DNA of 64,000 bases from Segetibacter sp. (GTDB taxonomy: Bacteria > Bacteroidota > Bacteroidia > Chitinophagales > Chitinophagaceae): assembly GCF_025963695.1 (NCBI RefSeq), contig NZ_JAOQAH010000047.1, forward strand, positions 81,396 through 145,395, read 5' to 3'. Below the pieces are notes generated by a model. That model was given only the letters and a program-made list of their open reading frames with translations. It was not told the origin of the DNA and did not search any database. Numbering within the stretch: position 1 is the stretch's first letter; each line of letters begins with the position of its first letter. Position numbers and translations under genes: made by a program. This document shows, one piece after another, positions 61,307 through 64,000 of the stretch.

Positions 61307-61909
61307 TCACAAGGGCGGCGGCGGAAATTCAATAGGCGGCAAATAATTACTTTTCTTTAGACTTTCTTGTAGTGATTTTTTAAAATTTATCGGCACGATG
61401 AACTTAGCCTTTGTCCCACTTTTAGATTTCCCATAAAAAATTTTATCTAAAATGTTTAGAGCCGATTGAAAATCCTCGGACATATAAGAATCTATAAAAC
61501 AAAGGCTGTCTTTTTTTTCATTTTGATATCCTACTGATAAAAAGCTATAACTACCTCCATAATGTTCTCCTTTCTTCAAGCTCTGTGAAGTCATGTGGTC
61601 TTTTAAAGGAGCGTTATCCTTAAATAAGAAATTAATTTTTCTAAATTCGGCCGTGTCTAATTGATATTTAAAATAACTAAGGCTATCATTATCTTCATCT
61701 CGGTTAAGAATATTCATCTTGCCCTTTCGATCAATTATTGCATAACAAAATATTTCGACACTATCTTTTTGTTTTGTTCTTGGAGAGTTTACGTCAAAGG
61801 CTGCAAACTCAATCGTTTTAAATTGAGTCTTTGATTTATTTTGAGCAGAAGCTATAGTATAAAAATTTAAAATCACAAGTAGTGATAAAGTGAGTTTTGT
61901 AATCTTCAT
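61307..61909 (-). CDS. Secreted unknown protein
   Basis: 200 residues with a signal peptide (LTLSLLVILNFYTIASAQ). The mature part is mostly beta with charged loops (FKTIEFAAFDVNSPRTKQKDSVEIFCYAIIDRKGKMNILN) and ends in a proline-rich tail (LPPIEFPPPPL). No catalytic motif or family was recognised. It faces the histidine kinase gene; a CAGGTGTGG/CCACTCCTG hairpin (61174-61201) lies between the two. Confidence 0.7.
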   Translation of the reverse strand: MKITKLTLSLLVILNFYTIASAQNKSKTQFKTIEFAAFDVNSPRTKQKDSVEIFCYAIIDRKGKMNILNRDEDNDSLSYFKYQLDTAEFRKINFLFKDNAPLKDHMTSQSLKKGEHYGGSYSFLSVGYQNEKKDSLCFIDSYMSEDFQSALNILDKIFYGKSKSGTKAKFIVPINFKKSLQESLKKSNYLPPIEFPPPPL

Positions 61910-61960
61910 TTTAAAGTCAACTTACTTTTTTAGGTTGTTTTACAAAATTACTGCCAACAG

Positions 61961-61984
61961 CATTGTTGTGTCACTCACTTTTAC
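61961..61984 (-). repeat. 24-bp interspersed element, type A variant
   Basis: Reverse-strand copy starting GTAAAAG, core GTGAGTGACACAAC, ends AATG; preceded by GCG as in the copy at 52360. Confidence 0.85.
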
Positions 61985-62245
61985 CGCTGAAGCAGTGTTG
62001 AGCTTTCATCGTTGATTTCTTAACTATGTACTTTATTACGCTCCCTAAAACGCTATCCTTTTTATAAGCGGTGCTTGTCATTTTCTTTTTCTTAAAAAAA
62101 GAAAATTCAAGAATGGAGGGCCCGTTCCTTTCATTGTTCTTCGCTTTAGCTTTAGTACTACTGTGACTGCAACATTTGTTTTGTGCCTTTTGTAATTAAT
62201 ATACCCATTCTTATCACAGGTGTAATATCTGCTCCATCTCTTCCA

Positions 62246-62330
62246 TTTGTGCCCCTCCGTGTTATTCCTGCCTTTGTGGTCAAAATCCTCCCTTTGTGCA
62301 CCTTTATGTCCTTTGTGCCTTTGCGTTTCA
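62246..62330. repeat. CTTTGTGCC-rich degenerate repeat
   Basis: Several spaced copies of (C)CTTTGTG(C) occur in 85 bp, translating on the plus strand to C-A-P-L-C-P-L-C-L-C-V and on the minus strand to H-K-G-H-K-G-A-Q. Such sequences recur between genes in many bacterial genomes and are often misread as small proteins. Confidence 0.6.
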
Positions 62331-62368
62331 AAAAAAAGCCCAAACAAAGAACCAGGGGATAAACGTAA

Positions 62369-62383
62369 TGCGACGCAAGAATG
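62369..62383 (+). repeat. Partial 24-bp interspersed element, type B
   Basis: TGCGACGCAAGAATG, the 3' 15 bases of type B; the GTACAAGAG part is missing. Confidence 0.65.
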
Positions 62384-62420
62384 TAGAATCAGCGATCCCA
62401 AAGTCGGTCACCTAAAAAAT

Positions 62421-62482
62421 TCTTACCGTTTTCTTACCACATTTTTAAGTACTTCTTACCGTATACTTACCTGCTCCTTACT
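62421..62482 (+). promoter_or_regulatory. 11-bp-phased TCTTACC direct repeats (response-regulator-type site)
   Basis: TCTTACC at 62421, 62432 and 62454, ACTTACC at 62465 and CCTTACT at 62476 are all offset by exact multiples of 11 bp; the skipped slot at 62443 reads TTTTAAG. Seven-base repeats every 11 bp are the layout of PhoB/OmpR-class binding sites. The last unit ends 33 bp before the start codon at 62516. Confidence 0.6.
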
Positions 62483-62515
62483 TCCCTAATGCAGATTGCA
62501 CTAAAATAATCAATT

Positions 62516-63046
62516 ATGAAAAATGTATTACTGCCAACTGACTTAACGGTGCAATCATTAAGACCGGTTCACAAAATAGTTGAAGGTGCTAACGGCGAAC
62601 CTGTTACTGTATTTATTGCGCACCTTATTGGCCCACCCACTTCGATAACTGATTTGTTATTTATCGGTCAGGGCAAACCTTACCACAAAGTTCCTGTGAG
62701 TTTTAAAGAAGCAGTGCAATTGTTGCGGAACAAATACGTGGGCCTTGTAACTATTGTTTTCGACTTCGTGTACTGCAACACCTCGCGCTACTTCAACAAC
62801 TTTATCGAAGGCCACCATATCAATGAAGTTTACATGCTTGATAACTACAAATACAAGAACAGCTTGCCGCAATCGGAAAACCCGGTTTTGCACATTAATA
62901 AGTGCAAAGCTCAATTGCATAAGTTATCTCTACATGAAGAGGCCACTTTGGATTACCTGAATTTGTCATCGCTGCTAAATGGCCATGAGCAAATGAATTC
63001 GCAGGAACATAACACATCGGGAAAAAGGGCGATAAGCTACTCGTAA
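62516..63046 (+). CDS. UspA-like protein of unknown function
   Basis: 176 residues. The N-terminus MKNVLLPTDLTVQSLRPVHKIVEGANGEPVTVFIAHLIG follows the beta-alpha-beta pattern of universal stress proteins (K-x-I-L-L-P-T-D), but the later nucleotide-binding G-x2-G-x9-G-S/T motif is not evident, so nucleotide binding is doubtful. No signal peptide or helix spans a membrane. It is followed after 10 bp by the bestrophin-like gene, so the two are likely cotranscribed and under the phased-repeat site. Confidence 0.65.
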   Translation: MKNVLLPTDLTVQSLRPVHKIVEGANGEPVTVFIAHLIGPPTSITDLLFIGQGKPYHKVPVSFKEAVQLLRNKYVGLVTIVFDFVYCNTSRYFNNFIEGHHINEVYMLDNYKYKNSLPQSENPVLHINKCKAQLHKLSLHEEATLDYLNLSSLLNGHEQMNSQEHNTSGKRAISYS

Positions 63047-63056
63047 ATCTACATTT

Positions 63057-63971
63057 ATGCTACTACGAAAAAACATACCGGTAAAGTACATATTTGGCAA
63101 GATAAAAGTTGAGCTGATTGTAATAACATTATATGCCATAGCTGTGGCTATTGAACACACCTGGCTTTCTTTGTCAACTTCCTCTCTTCCGCTTGGTGTA
63201 CCAATGATAATGGGTACAGTGATATCGCTTCTGCTGGGCTTTAGAAGTAACCAGGCTTATGACCGTTGGTGGGAGGCAAGAACAATATGGGGAGCAATTG
63301 TAAATGATAGCCGCACGCTTGCAAGGCAGATTAAAACACTGAGTAAGGAAGCGTACCAGGGTGAAGAGTCTTTCTTTTTTAAGCAACGGTTTATAAAGCG
63401 ACAAATAGCATGGTGCTATAGTTTAAGCCGTACGCTGCGAAACCAGGAGCCCACCCACGGGCTTGAAAAGTACCTGGTAAAGAGAGATTTTCAATACCTC
63501 GGTAACTACACAAATGTTCCAATGGCTATTCTTGAATTACATGGAAACGACATACAACAGGCGATGGAAAACGGGTGGATGAACGCATACCAGCAGGTTG
63601 AAATAGACAAAACACTAACCCGCCTTACTGATGCTATGGGAAAGTGTGAAAGAATAAAGAATACCATATTTCCCGCCACTTATAGCTTATATATTCATTT
63701 GTCGTTGATTGTATTTTTTATGCTCTTGCCTTTTTCTATGATAGAAGTGTTTGGTGTTGTTTTATTTATACCTGCGCTAATTGCAATAGCTTCCGTGTTT
63801 TTCTTAATTGAAAAAATGGCAATTCACCTGCAAGACCCTTTTGAAAATAAGCCTACAGACACACCAATGACTGCTATATGCGCTACCATTGAAAGGGATT
63901 TGAAACAGTGTTTAAATGAGACTACATCAGCAAGTACTGCCAACCAAACCAAAGTATTTTATCTTTTATAG
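63057..63971 (+). CDS. Bestrophin-like channel (UPF0187 family)
   Basis: 304 residues. The N-terminal KVELIVITLYAIAVAIEHTWLSLSTSSLPLGVPMIMGTVISLLLGFRSNQAYDRWWEARTIWGAIVNDSRTLARQI matches the bacterial bestrophin homologues, which form pentameric anion or cation channels. A second hydrophobic pair (YSLYIHLSLIVFFMLLPFSMIEVFGVVLFIPALIAIASVFFLIEKMAIHLQDPFEN) contains the conserved DPFE near the cytosolic gate. Ion selectivity cannot be told from sequence. The gene is complete and ends 29 bases before the window end. Confidence 0.93.
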   Translation: MLLRKNIPVKYIFGKIKVELIVITLYAIAVAIEHTWLSLSTSSLPLGVPMIMGTVISLLLGFRSNQAYDRWWEARTIWGAIVNDSRTLARQIKTLSKEAYQGEESFFFKQRFIKRQIAWCYSLSRTLRNQEPTHGLEKYLVKRDFQYLGNYTNVPMAILELHGNDIQQAMENGWMNAYQQVEIDKTLTRLTDAMGKCERIKNTIFPATYSLYIHLSLIVFFMLLPFSMIEVFGVVLFIPALIAIASVFFLIEKMAIHLQDPFENKPTDTPMTAICATIERDLKQCLNETTSASTANQTKVFYLL

Positions 63972-64000
63972 TGTTTGCCGGAGGAGCTTTTTTTGCCGGT

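Larger units (their letters stand above)
61910..62515. other. Intergenic region with several repeat types
   Basis: 606 bp. From left to right: a type A variant element (61961-61984, minus), a degenerate CTTTGTGCC-rich repeat (62246-62330), a partial type B element (62369-62383) and 11-bp-phased TCTTACC-like repeats (62421-62482) leading to the Usp-like gene. Frames in this stretch (62078-62401 and 62247-62489) are repeat artefacts. Confidence 0.6.

Noticed and set aside
62078..62489. Small proteins on either strand
   Set aside because: Both are translations of the CTTTGTGCC-type degenerate repeat, a known source of false genes.

Overview
The window looks like chromosomal DNA of a Bacteroidota member, most likely class Chitinophagia (family Chitinophagaceae). 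The grounds are a Nuo complex I operon of Bacteroidota type, SusC/RagA-style TonB-dependent receptors with N-terminal carboxypeptidase-regulatory domains, a receptor/DUF4249 lipoprotein pair, a LytS/LytTR two-component pair, DUF4038/GH140-type and GH43 glycosidases, an M13 lipoprotein peptidase, -7 promoter boxes of the TAnnTTTG type and AT-rich spacers. The genus cannot be fixed from sequence reading alone. No rRNA, CRISPR array, prophage or complete insertion sequence is visible. The only tRNA is tRNA-Lys(TTT).

Layout. 1-9.7 kb: the 3' part of a nuo operon (nuoD' H I J K L M N plus a conserved-looking small gene). It has been invaded twice, by a four-helix-bundle (S23-type) gene between nuoH and nuoI and by a REP-associated tyrosine transposase between nuoL and nuoM. 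9.9-16.9 kb: ABC-F ATPase, a small unknown protein, MFS and MATE exporters, and an NtrC-like response regulator with an altered GAFTGA loop and no DNA-binding domain. 17-25.7 kb: a MerR regulator with a CarH-like cobalamin domain, signal peptidase I, cytidine deaminase, a DUF2383 protein, a redox/repair cluster (ferredoxin reductase, Ogt, CsaA), OsmC and a LytTR/LytS pair. 26-39.3 kb: panB, ppx/gppA, ggt, a TonB receptor, priA, plsC, a monooxygenase, a SAM hydrolase-type protein and an SDR. 39.4-45.3 kb: tRNA-Lys, then a ribose/arabinose-type sugar ABC importer with a GH43 glycosidase. 45.3-54 kb: SRPBCC protein, DUF4249/TonB receptor pair, M13 peptidase, GH140-like hydrolase. 54.2-64 kb: a DUF421 pair, TetR divergent from sulP plus beta-carbonic anhydrase, an OmpR/HK pair, a secreted hypothetical, a Usp-like protein and a bestrophin-like channel.

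The most unusual content lies between the genes. (1) A 24-bp interspersed element occurs about 16 times, only in spacers, in both orientations. It falls into at least two families that align without gaps (cores GTGAGTGACACAAC and GAGTGCGACGCAA); one copy forms half of a terminator hairpin. (2) Many spacers, above all those of the nuo operon, are built from degenerate tandem heptamers kept in exact 7-bp phase, up to 18 units. The heptamer differs from spacer to spacer. (3) REP-like hairpins in inverted orientation bracket the transposase gene. (4) A helically phased set of TCTTACC-like repeats with an exact 11-bp period precedes the Usp/bestrophin genes and looks like a binding site for an OmpR/PhoB-type regulator.

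Functions are assigned from recognisable motifs in the translations and from gene order. No database search was run, so family names are pattern recognition. Promoter, operator and structure calls are inferences.
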